Below are positions 15,992 to 24,410 of a stretch of 64,000 bases of DNA, piece after piece. The notes beneath the pieces are model-generated. The model was not told the DNA's origin. It did not search any database and saw only the letters and a list, made by a program, of their open reading frames with translations. Origin of the DNA: Marmoricola sp. URHB0036 (lineage in GTDB: Bacteria > Actinomycetota > Actinomycetes > Propionibacteriales > Nocardioidaceae); assembly GCF_000426045.1 (NCBI RefSeq), contig NZ_KE384490.1, positions 539,046-603,045 of the forward strand, read 5' to 3'. A program made the translations under genes and the position numbers. Positions within the stretch are counted from its first letter, which is position 1. The number at the start of each line of letters is the position of its first letter.

Positions 15992-17575
15992 TCATGGGGT
16001 GGTTGCCCCATCTTCGAGCGCGCCGACCAACCCGTGCTCGGCCGCGAACAACGCCGCCCCGGCACGGTTGTTGACGCCGGCCTTGAGGTAGATGTGCTCG
16101 AGGTGGTTGCTCACCGTCTTGGTGCTGATCACCAGCCGACGCGCGACCTCGCTGGTGGTGCAGCCGCACGCGACCAGGCTCAGCACCTCCACCTCGCGCG
16201 CCGTGAGGCCGGCCGGTCCCGACGAGCGTCCCGCGCGGGGGTGCCCTGCCTCGGCGAGCACGGCGTCGACGGCTGCCTTGTCCAGACGACCTGCCCGCAC
16301 CTCCTCGCGGAGCCGGGCCGCTGCCGCTGCGGGATCGAGTGCCGGTCGGTGCGGTCGTGCCTCGACGGACCCCCGGTAGCTGTCGGCCGCGGCCAGGATC
16401 CGCTGGGTCATCGGCAGCGCGGACCCGCTCAACCCCCGCGGGTAGCCGGAGCCGTCGAGGCGCTCACGATGTGCCTCGGCGATCGACGCCTCGGCCTGCA
16501 GCCCCTGCACGCGGCTGAGGATGCGGCCGGTCAGGTAGGGATAGAGCCGGATGCGTTCCCGGTCCGACTCCGACAGGGTGGCCGGCTTCTCCCAGACCGA
16601 GTTGGGCACGCCCATCCGGCCGAGGTCGTGCACGTACGCCGCCCGTCGTACTCGTGCGACGTCGGACGGCGGCAGCCCCAACCGGCCCGCCGCTGCACTG
16701 GCCAGGTCGGCGACCGCACGCGAGTGGCCGACCGTGAACGGGCACTTCAGGTCGGCGAAGTCGCCGAGCGCGCGCAGCATCACGTCGAGGTCGTCGCCGT
16801 GCAGCATCACGTCCCGGTCGGGGGCGAGCTCCAGCGCCCGAGACCAGACGTCCTGGTCGGGCAGCACGTTGATCCGGCTGCGGCAGCGCAGCAGCGCCTC
16901 GACGAGCGACGGGTCGAACTGCCGTCCGCTGCGGGCCCGCGCCATCGCCAGGGCGCCACTCGTCCCGTGGGTCCGCAGGTGCACCTCGCACACCTCGGCG
17001 AGCTGGACCACGCGGGTGGCCAGCGGCAGCTCCGCCCCGCTGCGTCCCTCCGGGAGGCCGTTCCCGTCCCAGCGCTCGAAGGCGCAGGCCACCGCCTCGC
17101 CCACGCTGCGGTCGAGCCCGATGTGCTCGGCCATCAGGCCCGCCGACTGGCAGTGCGAGTGGATCAGCGCCGCCATCCGGGTACGTGGGGTCAGCAGCAG
17201 CGTGAGCAGCAGCCGGGTGCGCATCGGCAGCGGCCGTGCGGATCCCGTACGACGGACCAGGTAGACCAGGTAGGGCAGCCCGGACCAGTCGAGCTGGTAG
17301 CTGTCACGGCGCATCGCCAGGTCGTCGCCGAACCAGCGGCTGAACTCGTGGGAGTCGGCGTGACAGCCGATCCAGAGCACGAGGTTCGTGTAGTAGACCG
17401 TCGCGCGCTGCTCGTCGTCGAGGTCGAGCTCGTCGGCCAGCATCGCGGCCAGCAGCGAGGAACGCAGGACGTGCTCCATGGGCAGTCCCAGGCCCAGGTC
17501 GATCGAGATCGAGAGGGCGGCCAGGACCTCGGCCCTGCGAGCCCCCTGGCCGTTGCCCTCCACCGGAGTCGGCAT
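15992..17575 (-). CDS. Tandem HD-GYP-type protein with C-terminal LuxR helix-turn-helix
   Basis: A 527-residue regulator. Residues ~275-420 form an HD-GYP domain with HSRAVADLA, the metal pair YVHDLGRMGVP and HRERLDGSGYPRGL, the signature of cyclic-di-GMP phosphodiesterases. Residues ~130-225 hold a degenerate copy (CAFERWDGNGLPEGRSGAELP) without an HD pair. Residues ~455-515 are a LuxR/NarL-type HTH (LTAREVEVLSLVACGCTTSEVARRLVIS is split here by domain; key residues TAREVEVL and KTVSNHLEHIYLK). It therefore combines a signalling phosphohydrolase fold and DNA binding in one protein. Activity towards cyclic di-GMP is inferred, not shown. Confidence 0.82.
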   Translation of the reverse strand: MPTPVEGNGQGARRAEVLAALSISIDLGLGLPMEHVLRSSLLAAMLADELDLDDEQRATVYYTNLVLWIGCHADSHEFSRWFGDDLAMRRDSYQLDWSGLPYLVYLVRRTGSARPLPMRTRLLLTLLLTPRTRMAALIHSHCQSAGLMAEHIGLDRSVGEAVACAFERWDGNGLPEGRSGAELPLATRVVQLAEVCEVHLRTHGTSGALAMARARSGRQFDPSLVEALLRCRSRINVLPDQDVWSRALELAPDRDVMLHGDDLDVMLRALGDFADLKCPFTVGHSRAVADLASAAAGRLGLPPSDVARVRRAAYVHDLGRMGVPNSVWEKPATLSESDRERIRLYPYLTGRILSRVQGLQAEASIAEAHRERLDGSGYPRGLSGSALPMTQRILAAADSYRGSVEARPHRPALDPAAAAARLREEVRAGRLDKAAVDAVLAEAGHPRAGRSSGPAGLTAREVEVLSLVACGCTTSEVARRLVISTKTVSNHLEHIYLKAGVNNRAGAALFAAEHGLVGALEDGATTP

Positions 17576-17596
17576 GGCACGAGTCTGGCATGCAGC

Positions 17597-18976
17597 TCAG
17601 CCCGAGGCGCCGCCCGTGAAGTTCCAGGACTTCAGGTGCAGCGCCGGGCAGGTGAACCGCGGGGACGTCGTCGTGTAGGTGTCGCCCGGGACGGCGGTCG
17701 TCGTCGCACCGACGCCGAGCACGTGACCGGGGGCGAGTGCGTCGGCGTAGGCCTGGGTGAACCGGAAGTTCTTCACCGGCGTGGTGATCTCGCCGTTCTC
17801 GATCAGCCAGACCCCGTTGCGGGTCAGGCCGGTCATCGCGACCGACCGGGGGTCGAGGACGCGGGTGTACCAGAAGTCCGAGACCAGGATCCCGCGCTCC
17901 ACCCCGGCGACGAGGGCTCCGACCGAGGAGTCGCAGGCCGGTCCCTCGACCTCGGCTGCGACCGCCTCCGGGTCCGACCCGGCCAGCTCGAGGTGGCGGG
18001 CGATGGGTCCGTAGTGCACGTCCATGCCCAGGTGGCCGGTGCTCGTCGTGCCGGCCTCCGCCGCCGTACGACGGTCGTGGGTCACCCCGACCGTGCGACC
18101 GCCGTCGACCAGGGGCAGCCGCATCCGCGGCGTGCCCTCGGCGTCGTACCCGAGACCGACCACCAGCGGATCGTCGACCAGCGTGATCGACGGGTCGAAC
18201 TGGTCGGCGCCGAGCTCGAGGAAGGACCGGCGTTCGTTCACCGCACGTCCGCCGAACGAGTTGCCGCCGAGATTGCCGATCAGGTCGAACACCGCGCTCG
18301 GCTCCAGCACCACCTCGTAGCGCCCGGGCGGGAGCTCGACGGCGTCCTGCGAGGCCCGGGCCTTGGCGGCCGCCCGTCGACCGAGCGCGAGGCCGTCGAG
18401 CTCGGCGATGCTCGACGGCGCGTACCGCGCGAGCCCGTCGGCTCCGTCGAGCCGCGCGATCCCGGACAGCCCGCACTCCACCGCCTCGCCCGACACCGAC
18501 TGCCCCGCCGAGCTGGCGAAGGCGCCGGTCCAGTGGTTGGTGCGGCAGTACCCGGCCGTCTCGAGTCCCTCGGCTCCGTCGACGAACCCGCGGACCACCT
18601 CCGCCCGGTCGGCCGGGGTCGCGCCCGCCGTCGCGAGGTCGACGCCGGCCGCTGAACCGGCCTCGGCCACCGGGGCCAGACCCGGCCAGCTCGGGTCGGA
18701 GGGGGCAACCCGGACGGCGTCGGCGACCCGATCGACCAGGGAGCGCACGTCGTCCGACGTGACGACGCTGGTCGAGCCGCTGGCGGTCCGCCCGTCGAGG
18801 TGTACGACGAGCCGCATGGTCGTCGCGTCCTCGGCCACGTTCTGGTGGATCACCGAGTTGGCGAACCTGGTCAGCGCGAGCCGGTGCCGGTCGACCTGGA
18901 CGGAGACCTCCGCACCGGGGAGCACCGCGAGTGCCTGCTCGACCGTCTGGTCAGGGAGTCGACCCTGGTCGCTCAT
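17597..18976 (-). CDS. tldE: TldE/PmbA-like metalloprotease subunit
   Basis: A 459-residue non-zinc partner of the TldD/TldE heterodimeric protease, which degrades unfolded peptides and matures some modified peptides such as microcin B17. It has the family fold with YEVVLEPSAVFDLIGNLGGNSFGG near the middle and VKNFRFTQAYADALAPG at the C-terminus. It lacks the HExxxH of its partner, as expected. Its start overlaps the tldD stop by ATGA (18973-18976), so synthesis is coupled. No modified-peptide precursor gene is seen nearby. Confidence 0.85.
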   Translation of the reverse strand: MSDQGRLPDQTVEQALAVLPGAEVSVQVDRHRLALTRFANSVIHQNVAEDATTMRLVVHLDGRTASGSTSVVTSDDVRSLVDRVADAVRVAPSDPSWPGLAPVAEAGSAAGVDLATAGATPADRAEVVRGFVDGAEGLETAGYCRTNHWTGAFASSAGQSVSGEAVECGLSGIARLDGADGLARYAPSSIAELDGLALGRRAAAKARASQDAVELPPGRYEVVLEPSAVFDLIGNLGGNSFGGRAVNERRSFLELGADQFDPSITLVDDPLVVGLGYDAEGTPRMRLPLVDGGRTVGVTHDRRTAAEAGTTSTGHLGMDVHYGPIARHLELAGSDPEAVAAEVEGPACDSSVGALVAGVERGILVSDFWYTRVLDPRSVAMTGLTRNGVWLIENGEITTPVKNFRFTQAYADALAPGHVLGVGATTTAVPGDTYTTTSPRFTCPALHLKSWNFTGGASG

Positions 18977-20409
18977 GCGCGGACTCCTACTCGCACGTTC
19001 TGGAACCGGGCGGGCGCAGCGGGATGGCCGGTGTGGCCGGTCTGACCCGGCTGGCCCTTGCCGCAGTTCGGCGTACCCCACGCGACGGTCTCGTTCGACA
19101 ACATGTCCATCGAGGACCAGAACTGCGGACCGATGCCGGTGTACGTCGGGTTGCGGAGCAGTCGGCCGAGCTTGCCGTTCTTCACCTCGTAGCCGACCTC
19201 CGTGCCGAACTGGAAGTTGAGCCGGCGGTCGTCGATCGACCAGGAGCGGTTGGTCTCCATGAAGATCCCGTCGTCGGTCTCGGCGATGATCTCGTCGAAG
19301 GTGTGCGGCCCGGGTTCCAGCCCGACGTTGGTCATCCGCACCATCGGCAGCCGGGCCCAGCCGTCGGCGCGCACGCTGCCGCCGTAGTCGAGCCCGGCGA
19401 CCGCCGCGGAGTCGCGACCAGCGAGCACGCCGACCCAGATTCCCTCGCGGACGGCGTCGCGCTTGGTCGCGGGGGTGCCCTCGTCGTCGTACCCGAACGA
19501 CCCGAGGGCGCCCGGGATCGACGGGTCGATGGTGATGTTCATCAGCGGCGAGCCGTACTTCAGCGAGCCGAGCTGGGCCAGGTCGAGCCACGAGGTCCCG
19601 GCGTACGCCGCCTCCCAGCCGAGGATGCGGTCGAGCTCGATCGCGTGCCCGACCGACTCGTGGATCTGCAGCGCGAGCTGCTCGGCACCCAGGATCAGCG
19701 TGGTCTCGCCCGAGGGGCACATCGGTGCGGTGAGCAGCTCGCGCGACTCCGAGCCCACCCGGGCGGCGTGCGACTCCAGGTCGATCTCCTCGACGAACTC
19801 CCAGCCGCGGGTGCCGTACTGGCCGCGAGCCGCGGGGTAGGAGCGGCGTTGGGTCTCGTCGTCGCCGATCGCGGTGGACATGATCCCGGCGCCGCTCTCG
19901 CGGATGTGCTGGTCGATGCGGTGCCCCTCGCTGGAGACGAACCACTTCTCGGTGTCCCAGAGCTGGTACTGGCCCTCGGCGATGTCGGCACCGTTCTCGC
20001 GCATCGTCGTGGTGGCCCGCACCAGCAGGTCGCCCTTGTCGGCGAGCGAGACCGTGAAGGGATCCACGGTGCACTCGCTCGCCCACGACCCCTGGACCGG
20101 TTCGCTCGGCACCAGCGTCGAGTCGTCACGACCGACCAACGCGCTGGCGGCGGCGATCTCCGCTGCCCGGCGGCCGGCGTCGCGGGAGACACCGAACTCG
20201 AGGTTGGGTACGGCGAAGAACCCCCAGCCCGACCCGACCAGCGCGCGTACGCCGAGACCGGAGCTGGCGTCCTGCGACAACGACTCGACCTCGCCGTTCC
20301 TGGCGGACATGGACTCGGTACGGCGATGCATCACCCGGGCATCGGCGTACCGCGCACCGGCATCGAGTGCCGCCTGGACTGCCGCCTCCGCGGCGTCGAA
20401 CTCGCTCAT
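18973..20409 (-). CDS. tldD: TldD-like zinc metalloprotease subunit
   Basis: A 478-residue catalytic half of the TldD/TldE protease. The zinc site HExxxH is in QIHESVGHAIELDRILG, and a conserved cysteine in GTPNCGKGQPGQ near the C-terminus fits the third ligand. The N-terminal part has the usual DARVMHRRTESMSARNGEVE. It starts 7 nt downstream of a TAGGGT -10, so it is probably leaderless and first of a two-gene operon with tldE. Confidence 0.9.
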   Translation of the reverse strand: MSEFDAAEAAVQAALDAGARYADARVMHRRTESMSARNGEVESLSQDASSGLGVRALVGSGWGFFAVPNLEFGVSRDAGRRAAEIAAASALVGRDDSTLVPSEPVQGSWASECTVDPFTVSLADKGDLLVRATTTMRENGADIAEGQYQLWDTEKWFVSSEGHRIDQHIRESGAGIMSTAIGDDETQRRSYPAARGQYGTRGWEFVEEIDLESHAARVGSESRELLTAPMCPSGETTLILGAEQLALQIHESVGHAIELDRILGWEAAYAGTSWLDLAQLGSLKYGSPLMNITIDPSIPGALGSFGYDDEGTPATKRDAVREGIWVGVLAGRDSAAVAGLDYGGSVRADGWARLPMVRMTNVGLEPGPHTFDEIIAETDDGIFMETNRSWSIDDRRLNFQFGTEVGYEVKNGKLGRLLRNPTYTGIGPQFWSSMDMLSNETVAWGTPNCGKGQPGQTGHTGHPAAPARFQNVRVGVRA

Positions 20410-20415
20410 GCCCCC

Positions 20416-20442
20416 GACCCTAGGACGTCTCGTCCTAAGGTC
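20416..20442. promoter_or_regulatory. Inverted-repeat operator covering both -10 boxes between tldD and the gamma-CA-like gene
   Basis: Arms 20416-20427 and 20431-20442 (GACCCTAGGACG, loop TCT, CGTCCTAAGGTC) are complementary but for one pair. TAGGGT for tldD (minus, 20417-20422) and TAAGGT for the gamma-CA-like gene (20436-20441) lie in opposite arms. A dimeric repressor here would shut both promoters. The symmetry may also come simply from two similar -10 boxes facing each other. Confidence 0.5.
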
Positions 20443-20447
20443 GGCAC

Positions 20448-20996
20448 ATGGGACACATCGACCCCACCGCCTGGGTGGCCCCGAGCGCCGTGGTGACCGG
20501 GGACGTCACCATCGGACCGCATGCACGCGTCCTGGCGAACGCCGTCGTCACCGGCGACCTGGGCCCGGTCACCATCGGCGAGGACGTCGTCGTCATGGAG
20601 CACGCGCTGCTCCGCGGCCGGGCCAGCCATCCGCTGCGCATCGGCAGCGCCGTGCTGATCGGCCCGCACACCCATCTCAACGGCACCACCGTCGAGGACG
20701 AGGTCTTCGTCGCGACCGGCGTCTCGATGTTTCCCGGCTCGCGGGCCGGCGCCGGGTCGGAGCTGCGGATCAACAGCGTGCTGCACGTCAACTCCGAGCT
20801 CCCACCTGGGACCGTCGTCCCCATCGGCTGGATCGCCGCCGGACGGCCGGCGGAGCTGTTCGCACCCGATCGTCATGCCGAGCTGTGGGCGGTGCAGGAA
20901 CCGCTCGACTTCCCCGGGACGGTCTACGGGGTGCCGCGCGGCACCTCGATGCGGGAGGTCATGCGCCGCCAGTGCGAGGCGTTCGGTCCGGACTGA
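20448..20996 (+). CDS. Gamma-carbonic-anhydrase-like left-handed beta-helix protein
   Basis: A 182-residue hexapeptide-repeat protein (VVTGDVTIGPHARVLANAVV, VTIGEDVVVMEHALLRG, HPLRIGSAVLIGPHTHLNG) forming a left-handed beta-helix trimer. It resembles YrdA/PaaY-type gamma carbonic anhydrases. The zinc histidines of that group are only partly evident (MEHALLRG and GPHTH), so carbonic anhydrase or acyltransferase activity is uncertain. It has a leaderless-type start. Confidence 0.75.
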   Translation: MGHIDPTAWVAPSAVVTGDVTIGPHARVLANAVVTGDLGPVTIGEDVVVMEHALLRGRASHPLRIGSAVLIGPHTHLNGTTVEDEVFVATGVSMFPGSRAGAGSELRINSVLHVNSELPPGTVVPIGWIAAGRPAELFAPDRHAELWAVQEPLDFPGTVYGVPRGTSMREVMRRQCEAFGPD

Positions 20997-21013
20997 GCCA
21001 ATCGGACGACGGC

Positions 21014-21442
21014 TCAGTCCAGCCCGGGGAAGGCACTCGGCGCGACGCCGAACCCCAGCTCCCGCAGGGCGCTCGCGTCCAGGGCGGTGATCGCCCAGCC
21101 GCGGTCGGCGCCGGCGGTGTTCTCGACCAGCTCCCCGTAGGTCGCGGTCACCCGGCGCTCGATGGTGCGGGCGACGGCCTCGATCTGATTCGGTGTGGCC
21201 GTCGGACCGGGCACCGCGTAGTCGACGAGCGCCGCCACCGGCGCCTTGCCCTTGGCGTTGATCAGCACGGTCAGGCGGTCGCGCGAGGCCCGGTGCTCGT
21301 CGTACGCCTCGTCCAGCTGGCGGAACAGGGCCGGGTTCTGGGACTTCGAGGCCTGGCCACCGAGGACGCCGTAGAGGTGGACCGCCGCGTGCTCCGCCGC
21401 GAGGGTCTTCTGCAGCGCCTCGACCGGGGTCACGACGGCCAC
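21014..21442 (-). CDS. DUF4439 ferritin-like protein
   Basis: A 142-residue four-helix-bundle protein. VEALQKTLAAEHAAVHLYGVLGG opens the bundle with the Glu/His pair typical of ferritin-like folds, and DEAYDEHRASRDRLTVLI is the second. A metal-binding role is inferred from the fold. It overlaps the end of the upstream lipoprotein gene by 13 bp, so the two are translated together. Confidence 0.75.
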   Translation of the reverse strand: MAVVTPVEALQKTLAAEHAAVHLYGVLGGQASKSQNPALFRQLDEAYDEHRASRDRLTVLINAKGKAPVAALVDYAVPGPTATPNQIEAVARTIERRVTATYGELVENTAGADRGWAITALDASALRELGFGVAPSAFPGLD

Positions 21443-21963
21443 TCCGCGAGCCGTTGGTGCACGGCCGCGCCCATGCTGGCGAGCAGCCGTGCGAACTGGC
21501 CGCTCTGCGCGCGCAGGGCCAGCCGGTCGAGGGTGTCGTGCAGCTTCTGCTCGTGGACCGCCAGCGCCTGGACGGCCCGGTCGCGGTTGCGCGGGACGAC
21601 GTACGGCGCCGGGGCGGCCGACGTCGACGCGCGGGCGGGCACGGCGTCGACCAGCGTCGCCTCGTGCTTCTGGTGCAGCGCCACCAGGGACCCGATCGTC
21701 GAGCGGGTGGCCGGGAAGCGTCGCAACGTCCCGGTGACTGCTTCCCGCACGGCGCGAATCTCGGCCAGCGCGGTCGTCGCGACCGCGACATCGGGGGCCA
21801 GGCCGGCCGGGGAGTCAGGTGCTCGCGTGCCCGGCTTGTCGTCGGTGCTGCACCCGGCGACCGACAGCAGGGCAGCGCCGCCCACGAGCCCGGCGAGCAC
21901 GGTGCGGCGGCTCGTCCACGCGTCGGCAGGGCGCGCCGGATGCGGGGGGAAGTCGTCGGCCAC
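21430..21963 (-). CDS. Putative exported lipoprotein with twin-arginine signal, partner of the DUF4439 gene
   Basis: A 177-residue protein starting at GTG 21963. Its signal has a twin-arginine pair (TSRRTVLAGLVGGAALLSV) and a lipobox ending AGC. The mature part is helical (ATTALAEIRAVREAVTGTL; HEQKLHDTLDRLALRAQ) and may itself be a ferritin-like bundle. The start is supported by TACGAT 6 nt upstream. Export by Tat would allow a folded, metal-loaded protein to be anchored outside, which is an inference. Confidence 0.65.
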   Translation of the reverse strand: MADDFPPHPARPADAWTSRRTVLAGLVGGAALLSVAGCSTDDKPGTRAPDSPAGLAPDVAVATTALAEIRAVREAVTGTLRRFPATRSTIGSLVALHQKHEATLVDAVPARASTSAAPAPYVVPRNRDRAVQALAVHEQKLHDTLDRLALRAQSGQFARLLASMGAAVHQRLAEWPS

Positions 21964-21969
21964 TCCGGA

Positions 21970-21975
21970 ATCGTA
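21970..21975 (-). promoter_or_regulatory. -10 hexamer TACGAT (minus strand) for the lipoprotein-DUF4439 pair
   Basis: On the minus strand TACGAT ends 6 nt before the GTG at 21963, a leaderless-type position. Confidence 0.45.
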
Positions 21976-22026
21976 GGGGGTCGGACCGCGCGTTCCCGGG
22001 TGCCCGGCGCGAGTTGCTCGTCGCGC

Positions 22027-22066
22027 TAGGGTGAGGGCACCACAACAGCACACAGCAAGCAGGAGG
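22027..22066 (+). promoter_or_regulatory. Probable -10 (TAGGGT) and Shine-Dalgarno (AGGAGG) of the rimP-nusA operon
   Basis: TAGGGT at 22027-22032 would start a transcript near 22039, leaving a ~36-nt leader that contains AGGAGG just upstream of the ATG at 22075. Unlike most first genes in the window this one is leadered. Confidence 0.5.
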
Positions 22067-22074
22067 TCTCAGCC

Positions 22075-22542
22075 ATGAACGCGGCGGACACCAGGGATCG
22101 CCTCGCTGAGGAGCTGTCCGGCCCGATCGACGCGCTGGGACTCGACCTGGAAGCGGTCGACCTGACCAGCGCCGGCAAGCGCCGGGTGCTGCGCGTGGCC
22201 ATCGACAAGGACGGTGGCGTCACGATGGACGACATCGCCGACGCGACCCGAGAGGTCTCGCGAGTCCTGGACGACACCAGCGTGATGGGCGAGCAGGCCT
22301 ACACCCTCGAGGTGTCCTCCCCAGGCGTCGACCGTCCGCTCACCTTGCCGCGCCACTGGCGCCGCAACGCCGGACGCCTGGTCAAGGTGAACCCGGTGGA
22401 GGGTGAGCCGGTGACCGGGCGCATCACGGCCACTGACGAGCAGGGCGCCGTCCTCGACGTCGAGGGAACCGAGCAGCGCATCGCCTACGCCGACGTGAAG
22501 AAGGCCAAGGTCCAGATCGAGTTCAAGAGAGAGACAACCTGA
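22075..22542 (+). CDS. rimP: Ribosome maturation factor RimP
   Basis: A 155-residue two-domain protein needed for 30S subunit assembly. The N-terminal alpha/beta domain contains [21 protein letters not shown] and the hallmark [14 protein letters not shown]. The C-terminal Sm-like barrel follows ([18 protein letters not shown]). Its stop shares one base with the nusA start, so it is the first gene of the conserved rimP-nusA-ylxR-infB group, although two unrelated minus-strand genes lie between nusA and ylxR here. Confidence 0.94.
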   Translation: MNAADTRDRLAEELSGPIDALGLDLEAVDLTSAGKRRVLRVAIDKDGGVTMDDIADATREVSRVLDDTSVMGEQAYTLEVSSPGVDRPLTLPRHWRRNAGRLVKVNPVEGEPVTGRITATDEQGAVLDVEGTEQRIAYADVKKAKVQIEFKRETT

Positions 22543-23549
22543 TGGACATCGACATGAGCCTCCTGCGGATGCTCGAGCGGGAGAAGGAGATTCCCTTCGA
22601 CGTGCTCGTCGAGGCCATCGAGCAGGCCCTGCTGACGGCGTACCACAAGTCCAGCGGCGCGCAGGAGCACGCTCGCGTCGCCCTCGACAAGAAGAGCGGT
22701 CACGTCACCGTGATGGCCGAGGAGCACGACGACGAGGGCAACAAGGTCGGGGAGTACGACGACACCCCCGAGGGCTTCGGCCGGATCGCCGCCACCACGG
22801 CCAAGCAGATCATGCTGCAGCGGCTGCGGGACGCCGAGGACGAGCGGAAGTTCGGTGAGTTCTCCGGCAAGGAGGGCGACATCGTCTCCGGGCTCATCCA
22901 GCAGGGTCGCAACCCCGACGACGTGATGGTCGACCTCGGCAAGCTCGAGGCGCTGCTGCCGGCGGGGGAGCGGGTGCCCGGCGAGGACTACTCCCACGGC
23001 ACCCGGATCAAGTGCCTCGTGGTCAGTGTCCGCAAGGGGATGCGTGGCCCGCAGGTGATGCTCTCGCGCACCCACCCCAACCTGGTCAAGAAGCTGTTCG
23101 CCCTCGAGGTCCCCGAGATCGCCGACGGCACCGTCGAGATCGCCGGCATCGCGCGCGAGGCCGGCCACCGCACCAAGATCGCGGTGATGTCCAACGTGCC
23201 GGGCGTCAACGCCAAGGGTTCGTGCATCGGTCCGATGGGCCAGCGGGTGCGCAACGTGATGAACGAGCTGCACGGCGAGAAGATCGACATCGTCGACTGG
23301 TCCGACGAGCCCGCCACCCTGGTCGGCAACGCCCTCAGTCCGGCCCGCGTCTCCGAGGTGATCGTGGTCGACGAGGCCGCCCGCTCGGCCCGCGTCATCG
23401 TCCCCGACTTCCAGCTCTCCCTCGCGATCGGCAAGGAGGGCCAGAACGCCCGTCTGGCCGCCCGGCTCACCGGCTGGCGCATCGACATCCGCCCCGACAC
23501 CGAGCCGGAGGTGCCGGTCGCGCCTCCCATGGAGCCTCCGGTCGAGTGA
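22542..23549 (+). CDS. nusA: Transcription termination/antitermination factor NusA
   Basis: A 335-residue RNA-polymerase-binding factor. In order: an N-terminal domain ([28 protein letters not shown]), an S1 domain (about 110-180), and two KH domains with [20 protein letters not shown] and [19 protein letters not shown]. It lacks the acidic C-terminal repeats of the enterobacterial protein, as is usual for actinobacteria. It is translationally coupled to rimP. A 28-bp palindrome stands 14 bp after the stop. Confidence 0.95.
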   Translation: MDIDMSLLRMLEREKEIPFDVLVEAIEQALLTAYHKSSGAQEHARVALDKKSGHVTVMAEEHDDEGNKVGEYDDTPEGFGRIAATTAKQIMLQRLRDAEDERKFGEFSGKEGDIVSGLIQQGRNPDDVMVDLGKLEALLPAGERVPGEDYSHGTRIKCLVVSVRKGMRGPQVMLSRTHPNLVKKLFALEVPEIADGTVEIAGIAREAGHRTKIAVMSNVPGVNAKGSCIGPMGQRVRNVMNELHGEKIDIVDWSDEPATLVGNALSPARVSEVIVVDEAARSARVIVPDFQLSLAIGKEGQNARLAARLTGWRIDIRPDTEPEVPVAPPMEPPVE

Positions 23550-23562
23550 CGGTTGTGAGCTG

Positions 23563-23590
23563 CGGTTTGGCCGGGCGCCCGGCCAAACCG
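23563..23590. terminator. 28-bp perfect palindrome after nusA
   Basis: CGGTTT/AAACCG ends enclose the self-complementary core GGCCGGGCGCCCGGCC. It is the same length and has the same ends as the palindrome at 4075-4102 but a different core. It lies between convergent nusA and the GH16-like gene and probably ends or stabilises transcripts. There is no T-run. Confidence 0.6.
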
Positions 23591-23609
23591 TCACTGGTCG
23601 GCTGAGACT

Positions 23610-24410
23610 TCACCCCTCCACTGACAGGTTGGACCGCCCGGTCCGAGGGGCCCGCCCGCTGATCCGGTCCACCCAGAGCTCTGGCACCAGCTGGTCGTCG
23701 TCGCCCGTGCTCCACTCCGGGAAGTCGAAGACGGCGACCATCAGCTGGAGCGGGTACGTCGGGGGTGCGGCGCAGCGGCGTACCTCCTCGCCATCGACGG
23801 TGAAGACCGCCTCGTCGGCGTCCCAGTCGACGGCGTAGGTGTGGAAGTCCGCGACGTCGATCGGCAGCCGAGGCGCGGCGAAGTCCTGGGCCAGGTGGGG
23901 GTCGCGGATCTGCTTGAGGCCCACGCCGACCTCGGCCGACCGGCCCGGCACGACGTCCTTGCCGAAGACCTCGGTCACGCAGATCTCGCCGCAGTGCTCG
24001 GGCTCGTCCTCGAAGCCGCACAGCCAGAAGGCGGCCATCGAGCGGGCCGAGATCGTCATCCGACACCGGATCTCGAGGTGGCCACCGTCCTGGAGGTGGC
24101 CGACGAGCTCGGGTTGCTCCTCGCGGACCTGCTGCCCGTCGTACACCGCCTGCTGCCCGGAAGCGCTGCCCACCGGCCCGGACCGGTTGCCGCTCTGCAC
24201 GCCGGAGAGTCGCAGGGGAGACGGATGTTCTTCGGGGAGCCACAGGCCGTGGTCGCGCGGGATGTCGAGCACGAGGCACGACTGCTCGAGGCGGTACGAC
24301 GCCCGCGTCGCCTCCCGCGAGCTCCACATCGGCAGGTAGTGCGGCAGCCAGACGTCGGGGTCGAGGCCGGGACCGTCGAAGTCGTCCGCGAACGTCGCGT
24401 CAGCCGACAC
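23610..24410 (-). CDS. GH16-like (concanavalin-type) protein with altered catalytic motif
   Basis: A 266-residue jelly-roll protein resembling family 16 glycoside hydrolases: FADDFDGPGLDPDVWLPHYL at the start, GHLEIRCRM, and FHTYAVDWDADEAVFTVDGE near the end. The active-site strand, EIDxxE in the family, reads EICVTE, so both glutamates are kept but the Asp is Cys. There is no signal peptide, unlike most GH16 enzymes, so it probably acts in the cytoplasm or only binds sugars. The GTG at 24410 is chosen since it overlaps the upstream GNAT gene end by 11 bp. Confidence 0.68.
   Translation of the reverse strand: MSADATFADDFDGPGLDPDVWLPHYLPMWSSREATRASYRLEQSCLVLDIPRDHGLWLPEEHPSPLRLSGVQSGNRSGPVGSASGQQAVYDGQQVREEQPELVGHLQDGGHLEIRCRMTISARSMAAFWLCGFEDEPEHCGEICVTEVFGKDVVPGRSAEVGVGLKQIRDPHLAQDFAAPRLPIDVADFHTYAVDWDADEAVFTVDGEEVRRCAAPPTYPLQLMVAVFDFPEWSTGDDDQLVPELWVDRISGRAPRTGRSNLSVEG

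Noticed and set aside
16034-18655. An 873-codon open frame on the plus strand
   Set aside because: It is antisense to the HD-GYP/LuxR and tldE genes, which have clear motifs. The plus-strand translation has no recognisable domain.
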